A DNA stretch of 64,000 bases from Hymenopellis radicata (lineage: Eukaryota > Basidiomycota > Agaricomycetes > Agaricales > Physalacriaceae). Each line of letters opens with the position of its first letter. The first letter of the stretch is position 1. The stretch lies in contig JADNRX010000017.1 in NCBI GenBank assembly GCA_015501595.1, forward strand, positions 310,001 to 374,000, read 5' to 3'. Made by a program: the position numbers and the translations under genes. Positions 11,066 to 22,236 of the stretch are shown here, piece by piece. Under the pieces are notes generated by a model. It was given only the letters and a program-made list of their open reading frames with translations. It ran no database searches and had not been told where the DNA came from.

Positions 11066-13091
11066 TCAGACAATCTCTCTGATTTCACGGGCCACCTGAT
11101 GCTCAGTACTAGGCGCTGCCTCAAACTCGGAAATGTGATCATGCTACAAGAGTACGTGTCAGTGGATTCTTTGCTCCTGAAGGTGAGATTACACTGACGG
11201 AGCTGCCGGAAAATTCGTGGACTTCAGTGTGGATCATGGTCTTACTCTGCACACCTAGCATAAGTCATTGTGTTCAATCGTGATTGACGACAACTCGCCT
11301 GCATGCTTCTACCGCCGAACAGCGTAGTGCGGCTTCGCTTCTTCGGTGTTTCGATACCAGACTGACTGCCGTCGGTACCAGCTTTGAACTCGACAGTCGT
11401 CTTGTGATTCGTCGAATGAAGTTCCAAAGAGGTACCGTCTTCATTCAGCACCTGTCCCCGCGTGATGTGGCGAATGTTCAACCTACAAAAACGTTGGTCG
11501 AACGGTCGACAATGCTCCGACAGTGACATACATTGCCAACAAGCTATTGAAATACACTGGAGGCTTGGATTAGCGTAGGTTGCGTGAATGAATGCGGATA
11601 CGCACCACTGCCAACGACTTCGAAGATAGCTAGGAAAATCAGGCTGTTGTCTACTTCCGACTGGTTAAGAGATCGAATCATTCAACATTGTGTTCGAGTA
11701 CTAAAAAGGTAAGCACCTACCGTAATGAGCACGACAAAATCGAGGACGCTAGCATTAGTATGAGCACTCGGGAGGAATGAGCATAGGTAGTGATACATAC
11801 CTTGTCAGTATTCCGACATTCATTGCATAGAATATGAGTTTGTTGATCAAGTGGTCCGTTCTAAGGTTGGAATCAGCAAGGCGATACTCCGAGACACTGT
11901 TTGACTGACTTGGAGAAACCTGAACGTCCCCGATTGAGGTAGTACCCGATGGATACCGCAATCATGATGTCCGCTAACACAGAAAGAGCGAGTGACGTGC
12001 TTGAAACGACTTCGATGTCGGGTTCGGGATAGTCGGCAAAAGTCCCCGCCTTGAAGCTGTAGAAGAAATGAGACAAAGCGCCAACAGATTACTACCTGAC
12101 CGCAGACCTCAAGCCCACGGTTGCTGCGAAAGGTAATGAGTGACATCCTGCCTGAGTTGTACATGACTTACCAAGAACAAATGCTACGAACGAGGGAGTC
12201 GAAGTGAGAGTATGACACATGCTGGAATACAAAACCCACCTGAAGAGGCAAGTGCAACGATTCCCTAGAGTAAGTATGGTCAGTTCCGATCTACATATTG
12301 ATTATGTTACTTACGATGATCACTGGTATAAGCCAACGGCCTCCGCTTACTGCAAGCATGCATGCACTCGAAAACAAGAAAATACGTACACATCCTCACT
12401 CTCCATGCAAAGAAGAGATGGACAATGAGTGTGATGAAAGCCTGAAGGTTTACAGTCAGATTCGTAATCGGGGGAGGTGCGCCGCATACTACTCACCGAC
12501 GCGAGCAATGTCAGCTTCACCGACGCTGTCAGTAATGATGCACATGAGAACGTCACTGAAGTATCATACATTCGCGCTCCTGCACGAAAACAGTGTTAGC
12601 AGTATAGCGTTAGTGTTGAAAACCTGAAATTCACCAAATCGAGACACCTAGAGCTTCAGGATTGGAGTAGTTCATAACGAGGTACCAGTAAACCGCATGA
12701 CACGCCAAGACGGCATGGAACAACTCGAAAAGCCTAATAGCTGGAGGTGAGATTAAAGTACCAAGGTGCTCACAACTTCGGACTTACCACAGCGTTGCTA
12801 CCTGATCGTGCCAGTCAAGAGGAGAAGTCTGCAGCTTGAAGTATGCTTACCACCGCTTTGAGAAACTTGCGATCATTCGGATAATGCTGGTAATAGTACC
12901 AGCTTTGGGTTGTTGAGATCCCAAAAAGGCTGACAGCATGAGCACGGCGCCGTCGCAGCAAGACAAGACAAGACAACATACAATACAGAGATAACGACAC
13001 CGATGAACAAAGCGCCCTGCATATGCGCTAGCGCGCTGTACGGGACTACAGGGACCAGTCCTGGCGGGATAGCATCCGAGGGAGACGACAT
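11066..13091 (-). CDS. DUF6534 multi-pass membrane protein
   Basis: A fungal 7-TM-like protein of unknown function. Exon 1 starts MSSPSDAIPPGL at 13,091 and leads into a helix. Splicing at the GTATGTTGTC donor gives ISVFLFGISTTQSWYYYQHY, the family's hallmark region. Next come FELFHAVLACHAVYWYLV, then ADIMIAVSIGYYLNRGRSGF, then DHLINKLIFYAMNVGILT, and SLLAMLNIRHITRGQ, all in family order. Two further introns join a cytoplasmic tail (GSSHDHISEFEAAPSTEHQ) that ends at TGA 11,066-11,068. DUF6534 genes are numerous in Agaricomycetes and often lie near secondary-metabolism genes. A transport or sensing role is only a guess. Confidence 0.82.
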
Positions 13092-13267
13092 AGCTGCTAT
13101 TAGATGGCATCTTGATTCTCAAGCGTCGCACTTTTAACGGGCGTAGCGCGATGTGTCACACAAGACCTCCTAACGGAGCCGGGAAGAGTCCGTCACACTT
13201 TCATTTTGCCATTCACGAGCGGCAATCTCGAGATGAATGATTGGATTGAATGAAAACAAACAACGAG

Positions 13268-14811
13268 TTACAAGTCTTTGATGTTCCGTTTATAGAAGAG
13301 GATGTCACCTGAGAATCGTGAGTTGAGTCATATGGAGGACGCATCTATCACACACACCGTTATCTTCCACGAATTGACAAGCTGAATACGTCTCCCATAG
13401 ACCCTTAAAGACGGGAGTGTTGACCATTCGATAATCAGATCCGATCACAGCTTTCAAGTACTTGGTCGCGGTTTCTCCGTGATCTACAGGAAGAAAACAC
13501 TCAGCTGACAGTCGCGAACTCAAGAAGGTACCCACAAAACGGCATACGAGGGAACAGATGGTGCACCACATGGAAGTGAGCGATCTGTTCGAACGGGTTT
13601 AGCACATGTTCCTCGTGGAAACGTGACGTCCTTACGTCGTGCAAGAAAAAACGACCTTGCCATCCTAAGAAGTCGCGATCAATTGTGGCCAGAGCACCCC
13701 GGACATAGTTCCACGCTGGCCGTCGATAATGCGGCACCCGTACATCCGTATGATGGAGATAAACAATCATAGTGACCCAGTGTGACACGATCAGACAGGG
13801 AATGGCGTACAGAAAGACGATGTTCCAAACTCCAAAAATGCCACTGGCGCGACGCGTTAGGTATGCCACCAGTACGAGTGAAATGTCCGATACGACGATG
13901 GATATTCGGTGGCCATGGTAAAAGAACGAAAATGCTATCGAGATTTTTAGTGATTTGGTGCCGTTACAACAGAGATCTGCAACCAACGGTTGAAGTGATT
14001 CGTCCACCACGGATAATGTCGGGGACCAGTGGCGTGAAACAGTAGATACAAGGGGAAACCGATGACTTGCTGCACTACCAGTCGCGCTAGATTGACGATT
14101 GGGGTGTCCTGTAGCGTTTCGCCAATCTGAGCGCGTGTCTTTGGGATCCAGCTGGCCGAATTCAGCATGTAAGCATGTGTAACGGAGAGGTGAAAGAAAG
14201 CCTACTGCTGGTCGTCTTCCATCAGTCCGTGATAACGGTGATGCAAGTTGTGAACATGCTTCCAGCCGAAGTGTGGCGTCCATAGAAATGAATGCGTCAG
14301 AAGTCCAAGGACTTGACACGCCACTTTCGACGGCAGGAATGATTCATGCGCGCACTGAGACAGGTTAGCAGAGGGTCACATTGTGAAAATATTTTTGAGA
14401 CACCTCATGGCCTATTACCCAAATGCCAGTGAAGACTAGACCTTGGAACCACCAACTAGGAGAGGGGGTAGTAGATAAAACGTGCATGTATCTCGACACC
14501 TACTACAGAGACCACGAAATGGCCAGAAAAACGCGGCAGAATACGCGGGCCAAGTCAGATTCAACCTTGCGCATTTCGGCCGCGATGAGGGACCTCACAG
14601 TCACGATTACAGAACCGAAAAGGATGGCGAGGGATATGTCACGCGCTAGAACGACAAGAGCGCGGGCTGGGCGATGTTCAAAGACTTCCTTGGGCATTCT
14701 GGATTTGACTTCATCAAGGCTCCTACACGCAATAGTGAGTCAACCGAGGCACCTGAGTACAAAAAAAAATGCGAGATACCATGGGGGAGGGAGAAACTCT
14801 TCGGCCATCAT
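13268..14811 (-). CDS. delta-12-type fatty acid desaturase / acetylenase A
   Basis: An integral-membrane di-iron desaturase of the FAD2 family, acting on acyl chains in the ER and able in some members to form triple bonds. The start at 14,811 was chosen because ATGATGGCCGAAG, with the GTATCT donor that follows, joins exactly to SLDEVKSRMPKEVFEHRP. The three histidine boxes are HECAHES (formed over an intron near 14,400-14,350), HNLHH (about 14,240) and HVVHH (about 13,560). Other hallmarks are WWFQGLVFTGIWVIGHE, YLHHTDVRVPHY and NYVRGALATIDRDFLG. It ends FYKRNIKDL with TAA at 13,268-13,270. The paralogue at 15,616-17,229 faces it across a shared promoter. The two differ enough, for example HECAHE versus HECGHG, to have different specificities. 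Confidence 0.88.
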
Positions 14812-15615
14812 GCTCAGTACGCTTTCCAGTACGTTATACCGTAAGTGCAGGCATCGTACATTATATGATGACTGTCATTCCCAGGAGTTATTCTCAGATA
14901 AGTGTGACATCTCTGTGCGTTCGGCGGGATCGCGTCAACGGGTATGCCTCCGAGCTGAGGACGAATCCGGTACGAATCTAATGCGAGAATGTGGTAAGTG
15001 CCAAGCAGTGTTCCTGGTCCATGCACTTCGGCAGTCGCCGATCACTGCGGTAGCAATTATTCACCTTATCCACGAGACGAGAGTTATCCACCACCACCAC
15101 CACCTTCGAATCTTCGAATCATCCTAGCCCTACATAGCAGCTTCTCGTGTCGTGTGAGCATGCAGCAATCGTGCAAAACATCAGAACTTTTCTCTCTTCT
15201 CTCAAATCACACGGCGACACCTGCATCCAATCGCGTCGCTTAGTTTTCCGAGTCGTCGGTTTCCTCATTCCGAGAGGGTTGGTTTCCAATGGGGTTTGGT
15301 CAAAGATAGCTCACCTTTTCAAGATCAGAATCAAATACCAGCTCACCACAGCTCGATTCATGGTTCGCTCCACGCAGTGCTCTCCTAAAATAGATCGGTG
15401 TGTACTTTTTTTCAGCAGAAATCTCGTTTTTGTTACTTTCCCAATTCATGTAGTATCAAAAGATGAATCTCCCTCTCAAGCTGTTGTGACACAAGTTTCT
15501 CCTTCGTATCCGCTAGCTATACCATCAAGAAGCTGTTAATGGACGCTTATTTATTCGACCGGTACTACCTCACTCTAGTCTGGATCACCGCAGTTTGACG
15601 CTCACGAACTGAACA
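14812..15615. promoter_or_regulatory. shared divergent promoter of the two desaturase genes
   Basis: An 804-base region between two start codons pointing away from each other. It contains a run of CCA triplets (about 15,088-15,103) followed by two copies of TTCGAATC in tandem (15,105-15,120), a possible binding site. Head-to-head arrangement suggests co-regulation. Confidence 0.5.
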
Positions 15616-17229
15616 ATGGTCCACGAGAACTCTGCTCCTAACCGCGACCAAGCGTTCGTCCCTTTGAACAGGTGAATGACCGGCATGAAGCCAATGAATC
15701 ACGAATATTCTCTGACGGGCCCCATAGCACTCTGAGGGATGTTAAAGAAAGGATTCCCCCAGAATTCTTCGACAGAAATATTTTTCGGTCTTCTGGGTAC
15801 CTTCTACGTGATATCTGTCTGGTTGCGATATTCTTTCTACTCGCGACTTGGATCGAGCCGTTCGTGGCGCGCAATACCTTGGGATCGGGCTTATATTGGC
15901 CTGTCCTCGCACGTTCGGCTTTGTGGCTGGTTTAGTGAGTACATTCAATACTATGATGAGCATTATGTGATATATGTCCTAGCTGGTGGTTCCAAGGCCT
16001 CGCGTTCACCGGCCTCTGGGTGATGGGTCATGAGGTCTATTTCTGCCTTCTATTAGTCTACTTCAGTCTGACCACCGTACAGTGCGGTCACGGCGCGTTT
16101 TCATCGAACAAGTACATTTGCGACATACTGGGATCCGTAAGCAACTTCCTCCCTGCCTTATTCCCCACAACCCACAACGTGAATTGCTTCTTTAGCTGTT
16201 GCACACGGCTCTTCTAACTCCATACTGGAGTTGGAAGTACGTTCATCGCCGCCATCACTCTAACCATGCGTCACTCGAGTGTGACGAAGTCTACATTCCT
16301 CATACTCGATCCGAGCTTGGATTGCCACAGCCTGGGCACGACGACGGCCAGTTTGAGGAGTACTTCGGTGATACGCCGATCTACACGATGCTCATGCTCG
16401 TCCGTCAGCAAGTCCTCGCGTTTCCAGCCTATCTCTGTTAGTTCTGTGTAGCATTCTCAAAATGGAGCGCCGATTTACTGTGTACTATAGGGTTCAACGC
16501 CTCTGGACAGAAGTCCTATCCGCGATGGTCCAACCATTTCAACCGTACGTACCATATATTTCTAGATAGCGTTCGCTAAAACTGGGACTTTTGACAGCCA
16601 ACGGCGTTATGTTCTCGGACGACCAGCGATTGGGCGTCGTCCTTTCCGACATAGCCATGATCAGCATGGCATTTATTATTTCTCAGTTTTGTGCAACGTT
16701 TGGTTGGTTACAAGTCCTGAAATTCTACGGTATTCCATGGCTCGCAGTGAACCATTGGTTTGTGATGATCACCTACCTCCATCACTCCGATCCCGTCCTT
16801 CCCCATTACCGCAAAGGCGTCTGGAACTTCCAGCGTGGCGCAGCAGCAACGATTGATCGCGACTTCTTGGGTTGGCAAGGAAGGTTCTTCTTACATGATG
16901 GTCAGTACCCCTCATATTCGTTGGCTGATGTTATGATTTTTTGCATTGCGTGTAGTCGCACACTTTCATGTTGTTCACCATTTCTTCCCGAAAATGCCAT
17001 GGTACCATGGGGAGGCAGCGACGGGTTACCTTCGTCACGTTCTAGGTCCCCATTATCACCACTCTTCCTTGCCGGTATTCAAGGTACTCTGGCACAACTA
17101 TACAGTCTGTCAGTTCATTGACGACGAAGGTAGGCGTCCTATTCGCACCTCGGCGAAGGAGAACTCACTGTTCAAGCAGGCGACGTAGTCTTCTATCGAG
17201 ACCGCCTGGGCAGGTGGCAAAACCTTTAG
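15616..17229 (+). CDS. delta-12-type fatty acid desaturase / acetylenase B
   Basis: A second FAD2-family desaturase. Exon 1 encodes MVHENSAPNRDQAFVPLN; after a 55-base intron comes TLRDVKERIPPEFFDRN. Histidine boxes: HECGHG (spliced, near 16,030-16,090), HRRHH (about 16,245) and HVVHH (about 16,970). YLHHSDPVLPHYRKGVWN and GAAATIDRDFLGWQGRFFLHD match the paralogue strongly. It ends RLGRWQNL with TAG at 17,227-17,229. In FAD2 relatives, differences next to the first histidine box are associated with desaturase versus acetylenase or hydroxylase activity, so the G here versus A in copy A (HECGHG/HECAHE) is worth noting. Together with desaturase A it could introduce successive unsaturations into an 18-carbon chain. 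Confidence 0.88.
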
Positions 17230-17344
17230 CCGTAGAGTAACCCAACAGTTATGAAAAGTCTTAGTTTCGACGTGTTCCTCGTATCCTTGATTGTTTTGAA
17301 TAGTACATGATTATACGGTGTCAGCATGACTTTGTTTCTCCTCA

Positions 17345-17590
17345 CGGATGCCGACCGAAGGTGCAGACGGAGGAAGTCAGTACGCGCGACGGATCCTCCC
17401 CTGGGCCTCATGCACCGGCAGGATTAGTCGAGGCTATCCCAGGCTTCTAGGACCTCTATTCGAGCCAAGCGTCGGTCTATCGGAAGCCAATGATGACGGC
17501 GCGATGATTGAAAAAGCTGGAATCATACCATTACCGCCGGAGGAGGCAGCGGGTGATCTGCTAGAGAGGCTGGAATTGTCATTGATGTGA
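17345..17590 (+). pseudogene. SRPK-like kinase relic
   Basis: An open stretch that joins two separated pieces of an SRPK-like kinase. The first corresponds to the segment before the DFG loop, shared as a near-identical ~50-base match with 2885-2940 on the minus strand. The second is a C-lobe piece containing GAMIEKAGIIPLPPEE and GDLLERLE, before a TGA at 17,588-17,590. The catalytic core between them is missing, so it cannot be active. It lies just downstream of desaturase B. Confidence 0.6.
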
Positions 17591-17794
17591 CCTTCGAACT
17601 TTTTCATATCAAGTCTACGCTTGCAGAAATCTCACTGTTCACATCATTATGAGAGCTCAGATCTCAGAGTCAGTCTTCTGAAAAATAATAAAGGTTCAAG
17701 GAAGAGAATTGGCCCTTGTCAGGCTTGTCCCGTGTGGCGCAAGTCTCACATGCAGTGCTGCCGAGAAGAAAAACCGCGCGAATCAGATAATACG

Positions 17795-17866
17795 ACTACG
17801 AAAAGGCATCCAAGAGTCCAAGACAAAGTCAATTGTTGACGTGCTTTACCGCTAAGCTACAGTCAT
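17795..17866 (-). ncRNA. degenerate tRNA-like sequence
   Basis: On the minus strand the segment starting at 17,866 has TA followed by GCTTAGCGGTAAAGC, a tRNA D-arm and pol III A box. It matches over about 45 bases the better-preserved tRNA-like sequence at 47,935-48,010. The T-arm and acceptor 3' side are not recognisable, so it is a decayed copy. Confidence 0.3.
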
Positions 17867-17894
17867 GCTGTATGCAGGGCGCGGAACTATCGCC

Positions 17895-17977
17895 CCATGT
17901 CAGCAACAGTAAGACAGTCACACATAAAAAAAAGACGTACTCTCCATATCCTCCTTCCTCCCATGTGTTTCGTCCAC
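17895..17977 (-). pseudogene. 3' fragment of a CAP10 glycosyltransferase gene (inversion junction, left)
   Basis: Read on the minus strand, this piece matches the intact CAP10 gene at about 46,605-46,690. It contains the exon end encoding TKHMGGRR (W-K-K-H-M-G-R in the intact gene) and the following intron (TTTTTTATGTGTGACTGTCTTAC). The final CAP10 exon is missing. At 17,977/17,978 it abuts, in the same reading direction, the N-terminal half of a P450 gene. The adjoining base pattern is complementary to the junction at 41,983/41,984. Confidence 0.75.
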
Positions 17978-18501
17978 TGGGCCGTCAGACATCCCGATGC
18001 CATGAAGAGGTGAATATATTTCATGACTGCTTTAATGTGAGCTACTAGATAAATTGAACGGTTTGAAGGACATACCCGACGACGCATCTCGGGCGGCCGG
18101 AATAGACGTTGCCCTTGACTTTGAGAAGGTCGTGTGCCGCCTGAGCAGATGCAAGGACTTGACGAAGAGAATAATCACCGTTTAACACACTCGTTGTTGC
18201 AGGACCTACGAACGATCGTCTCACTCCCGAGGTAAAACAATACCACAGAGCCTAGTTCACAGGGTAAGCGATGTGTCTAGTTGGGCAGAAACGTTACGAT
18301 ACCAAATTTTTTGTGCCAATCGTGGAATGTTCTCCAACGATGCGTAGTCGGTAGTCGACCAAAACTACGCCACGAAGGTCCTGGTGGTACTTTCGCATTT
18401 CGTTGGAGGGTCCTCAGAATTAGGAGGCCAACAGCTATAGTGAAAAGGCCAAGTATGAAAGAGACGTAGAGGTTCAGTTCCAGTTGTCCGCGCATGACCA
18501 T
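17978..18501 (-). pseudogene. N-terminal half of cytochrome P450-b, cut at the inversion junction
   Basis: Starts at 18,501 with a short leader, a membrane anchor (LYVSFILGLFTIAVGLLIL), the hinge VPPGPSWRSFGRLP and [15 protein letters not shown], closely matching P450-a. After an intron, QAAHDLLKVKGNVYSGRPRC continues. The last exon stops in GMSDGP, just where P450-a has GPSFRKWKT, and the sequence then becomes CAP10. The missing rest of this P450 is at 41,984-43,808 on the plus strand. Split like this it cannot make a P450. Confidence 0.85.
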
Positions 18502-19006
18502 ATGGTACAGAACGAAGAGCAGTGTTGCCTTGACCGTGGGTCTGAGTGGTTAACGGCATTCCCACAAGCTTTGTGGACGTCTGCGTACACTGTCGGAGAA
18601 CGAGAAGCCCAGAAGACGCCTAAGAGTAGTGGTGATTCGTGAAGCCAGGCCCCACTTTCACGGGCGTGGTTCGGTCAATGCGGTGAGGAGAGGAAACCCA
18701 ATCATCGCGGGTGTACACAGCGCGACGCCACTCGATTTTCGTGTCATCCTATCTCCAGATACATGTAAACCGCTATCACAGCAATAATACAAGTACGCCT
18801 ACTCGATGATGGGGGCAGATGGTCGGGCGGAGAATGAATCTATGCGCCGTCCGCTATTTCAATTTGCCTGCCGGAACAGGGTCGGCGAGCACTTGGCCTC
18901 AGGCCACCACGCAAGACTTGACCGAGGTCGACTGCACCTTCATCTTCCTAGTATTGCCTACGCCACCCATTAGTATTATCCTTTGAATCATATCCTCAAA
19001 CTCGGG
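18502..19006. promoter_or_regulatory. intergenic between P450-b fragment and cyclin C
   Basis: About 500 bases between two diverging starts, holding the cyclin C promoter and the old promoter of P450-b. No coding frame with family features was found. Confidence 0.35.
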
Positions 19007-20312
19007 ATGGCAACAGATTTTTGGGCAAGCTCCCACTAGTAGGTACTCTTCACCTTTCTCACAGAATTTATAATCATCGGCAGTAAAAGATGGCTCGTCG
19101 ACCGCTCGACTCTGCGTCAAGCACGCACAGACGATCTCCAATACGTGGATGACCCGGAACATCTTGAATTTCTTGCAATCTATTTCGCCAACGGTGAGCA
19201 CGCTAGCGTTCCTTGGACCACGAACTGATCCTTTACTAGCTATCGCCAAGCTGGGCAAGAAGCTACAACTGCGGCAACGTGCTATTGCGACTGCAACAGT
19301 GTTCTTTCGACGATTTTACTTGAAGAATTCGTATTGTGAAACGGACCCTTTCCTGGTCATTTCAGCCTGCATTTACGTGGCGGCCAAGGCGGAGGAATCA
19401 CCTGTGCACATCAAGAATGTCGTAACAGAATCTCGGTCCCTCTTCAGTCGTATGCCCATTCCCATTCATCTTTCACCTTGTTTTACCACGTCGTCAGATC
19501 AATACAACGTCAAGCACTTCCCTTCTGACAACTCCAAGCTCGCAGAAGTCGAGTTCTACCTTGTAGATGACCTGGAGTGCGATCTAACCATCTTTCATCC
19601 CTACCGCACACTCATGGCGCTGTGTAAAAAGGAATCCGCAACACACGAAAACGAAGAAACCGAGGCTGGAGAGCTCGGTGTCGGAGTAGATTCTGACGAC
19701 TCATCCTTACACTTTGATGAAAAGCTGGAAATGTCGGAATCCGCACTCCAGATGGCGTGGTCCATCATCAACGATACATATCGTTCAAACCTCTGCCTTC
19801 TATACCCTCCGCATCTCATTGCCGTCGCGGCGATATACCTCACGCAAATCCTTCATCCGCCATCTAGGGAGATTATATCCACCCTCATCTCTTCCGAATC
19901 GGAAGCGAAGCAGCCCCAGCCGCGACGCTCCTCTCGGACACACACCGAGCAGAAGAAATCGCAGGATCCCATAGCCTTCTTAGCAGACCTGAACGTCTCT
20001 CTCCCGCTCATTGCCACCATATCGCAGGAGATTATATCCCTGTATGCATTGTGGGATAGGTATAAAGACGACAACCTTCCCGATGCCACCGTGTCTGCGC
20101 GTCCTTCTCCTGCTAGCAGTTCGAATAAATCTGCAAGTCATGCTGGGACCCCGAGGTCGGTCCAGGATGGCGCGGACGGGGTGACGCCGACGTTCTTGGG
20201 TGCGCTGGTGATGAAGATGAGGGAGGGCAGGCTCAGTGATATCTCACATCCACCGACAGCACGCCCTGCAGCTGTCAATAAGATGTTGGAGCGGGCGCAG
20301 GCTGCTGGTTAG
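19007..20312 (+). CDS. SSN8: cyclin C, Mediator CDK8-module subunit
   Basis: A cyclin-box protein that binds CDK8/Ssn3 in the kinase module of Mediator and regulates RNA polymerase II in the nucleus. Exons 19,007-19,038, 19,084-19,193 and from 19,240 join cleanly to give MATDFWASSHYKRWLVDR, then DDPEHLEFLAIYFANAIAKL. A further intron inside SLFSR...HQYNVKHFP must be removed. Cyclin-box hallmarks are RQRAIATATVFFRRFYLKNS, PFLVISACIYVAAKAEE and EVEFYLVDDLECDLTIFHPY. The second cyclin fold has INDTYRSNLCLLYPPHLIAVAAIY. A Ser/Pro-rich tail ends at 20,312. This is a conserved housekeeping gene standing among secondary-metabolism genes, and the inversion explains its place. Confidence in the family is high; the symbol follows the yeast name. 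Confidence 0.92.
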
Positions 20313-20527
20313 GTGTCCGTATTTTTGTTCAAAGACGATGCTCTTGAAGTGTTCAGCGTTGTCGAATTCTGATAGCTGCTCAGTATTTGACCGAAGTGTT
20401 CTTTTGCAAGACTACATTTCGTTGAATAAACTACAGGTAACGTATACCGGTCATCACTTTTGGTTCGTGCCACTTCATCACCTCGGATAGTTGAGCAGTG
20501 GTGTTTGCGTGCGTTTATTTTTATGTT

Positions 20528-20830
20528 CTGGACCTGCCTCACTAACGGATTGGTCACTAGATAAAGAGCACTGGGAACCCACCTTGGAAGCTCTGTTCGA
20601 TATCAACTGTCATTCGCCTCACCGTGCAGTGCTACACATTCAAGAAGCATGGTGTATTGACTGCCAAGGTCGCGGGGGTAGTGCCATTCGCAACGAAGAC
20701 GCGCTGTCAATTGAACACCCCGATTTATCGATGTCTCATCAAATCTGGACTGGTTGACTAGGCACAACTCATTTTGATCGACTCTGCTGGAGCGCGGTGG
20801 CGTACCACCAAGGACAACTGCGGGTCAAGT
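20528..20830 (+). pseudogene. alpha/beta-hydrolase relic, inverted partial copy
   Basis: A fragment matching the alpha/beta hydrolase at 29,910-31,251 but on the opposite strand. It begins inside an intron (CTAACGGATTGGTCAC is shared) and carries DKEHWEPTLEALFDIN and AVLHIQEAWCIDC. After a deletion it has LIKSGLVD, a stop, and a damaged nucleophile elbow where GHSAGA has become DSAGA. It has no start and no C-terminal half. Confidence 0.7.
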
Positions 20831-20903
20831 TCAAAAAATCCCTTATAACATTGTAAGGTTCACAGTCGTAAAAGTACAAATATTACAGTGGTGCGTAGGC
20901 AAT

Positions 20904-22236
20904 TTATTGAGGCAGGTACGACTTGATCTCTTCTTTCAGGCTTACCACCATGTTTTCTTTCCCATGCTTAGGTGCCCACCCCAACGCTCTGGAACGCTCG
21001 GCTTTAACACGAGCGTTGGTACCCAGATACGGCCACATTGGCTTGTAATACATGAGTAACCAACAATAACTGCCCAGGAAGGCACTTACACCGAAGAAAG
21101 CCGTTTTCTCCTCGTCTGTATAGGAGCTTGGTTTCGGGTTTGTACCCAACCCGAGTTCAACCAACGCCTTCGATATCTCCGTCGCGATCTCCTTCATCGT
21201 GTGTTCCCCCGTCTCAATGAAGTAATATCCATTCGCGCCATGTGCGGTCTCAGGGTTCTTGAGGATCGCCTTGAACAGTACAATGTAGAAATCAGCAGCT
21301 GCGATGACCCGTCAGCGTGAGCGTGGAAACTACGAGGCCCGGGAGAAAGAACCCACTGTCGTCCACGGATACGTTATTCCAGACATTGACACCATCTCCA
21401 ATCATGCCACCCTGCTTCCTGTGCATACTCGTTTTGACGATCGCAGGCAACTGGATGGAGTGGATGTTCTGAACGCCGGTATCTGCAACGACACCTGTAG
21501 CCAAGCCGTACACAGTCGGCGGCAGGACGAGGTAAGAACGGATGTAACCTGTGCTGATGTTAAGCAAAGGGCTGTCAGAACGCGTTGGAGCTTACCCTCT
21601 TTGTCTGCGTCCAGGATCGCCAAATCCATCTTCCTGTGGATCTGCGTTTCCGGCAATTTCGCGAACCGGTCGACGTCGAGATCGGAGAACACGGGGTAGT
21701 CGCCGTGCATACCCAAGGCGTTATCTTGAATTACGCCTAGCGGTAAAGGGCGTCAGAGAGGGAGAACGAAATGTTATGATGGATACGAACCTGTACCGGA
21801 GGTATGGATGAGAGCTGGAACAGAGCCGGTAGTTTGATTTCTCTTCTTCATGCCTTCCAATATGGCTCTGTTAGCGGCCTCGTCATCTGCATCTGCCTGG
21901 ATAGCATGGACATCAACTTCAATAGCAAGGACACGTCGATGATTTCGAACACTCACACAAGCGAAGACGACATCGGCTTTAGATGCTGCCTCGATCAAGA
22001 CATCAAGGTCTTTGTAGCTTCCAATGAGAGTGTTAATCCCAAGAGGTCGTAGCTTGTCAGCCTTTTCTACAGAGCGCACAAGAGCAGTGATAGTCGAGGG
22101 ATCCACGATAGTCAGCAGCCTGGAAAGAATAGAACCGCCGAGGTAGCCTGTAAGAATTGTAATATGAGCCAAGTTCAGTTTTGTCGAGGATACAGCTACC
22201 TGTGGCGCCAGTAAAGAAGATTTTAGGTGAAGACAT
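20904..22236 (-). CDS. NmrA-like / extended SDR NAD(P)-binding reductase
   Basis: An atypical extended short-chain reductase with one Rossmann domain. The ATG at 22,236 opens MSSPKIFFTGATG and continues over an intron to YLGGSILSRLL, giving the GxxGxxG dinucleotide site at residues ~10-15. Next are ALVRSVEKADKLRPLG; PALIHTSGTG; VFSDLDVDRFAKLPETQIHR; STGYIRSYLVLPPTVYG; GGMIGDGVNVWNNV; and YYFIETGEHTMKEIA near the C-terminus. Stop TAA is at 20,904-20,906. The sequence is typical of fungal proteins annotated as NAD-dependent epimerase or NmrA-like. The substrate is unknown. It lies beside P450-c on the same strand and may reduce a ketone or enal in the cluster, but a general metabolic role is possible. 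Confidence 0.82.

Noticed and set aside
13501..14319. A 272-residue open frame read as one protein
   Set aside because: Only its C-terminal part is in the desaturase frame. The first half is out of frame or intron, and the spliced model at 13,268-14,811 explains the region.
18899..19258. A 119-residue minus-strand frame
   Set aside because: It lies over the first exons of cyclin C, which have exact splice sites and strong family match.
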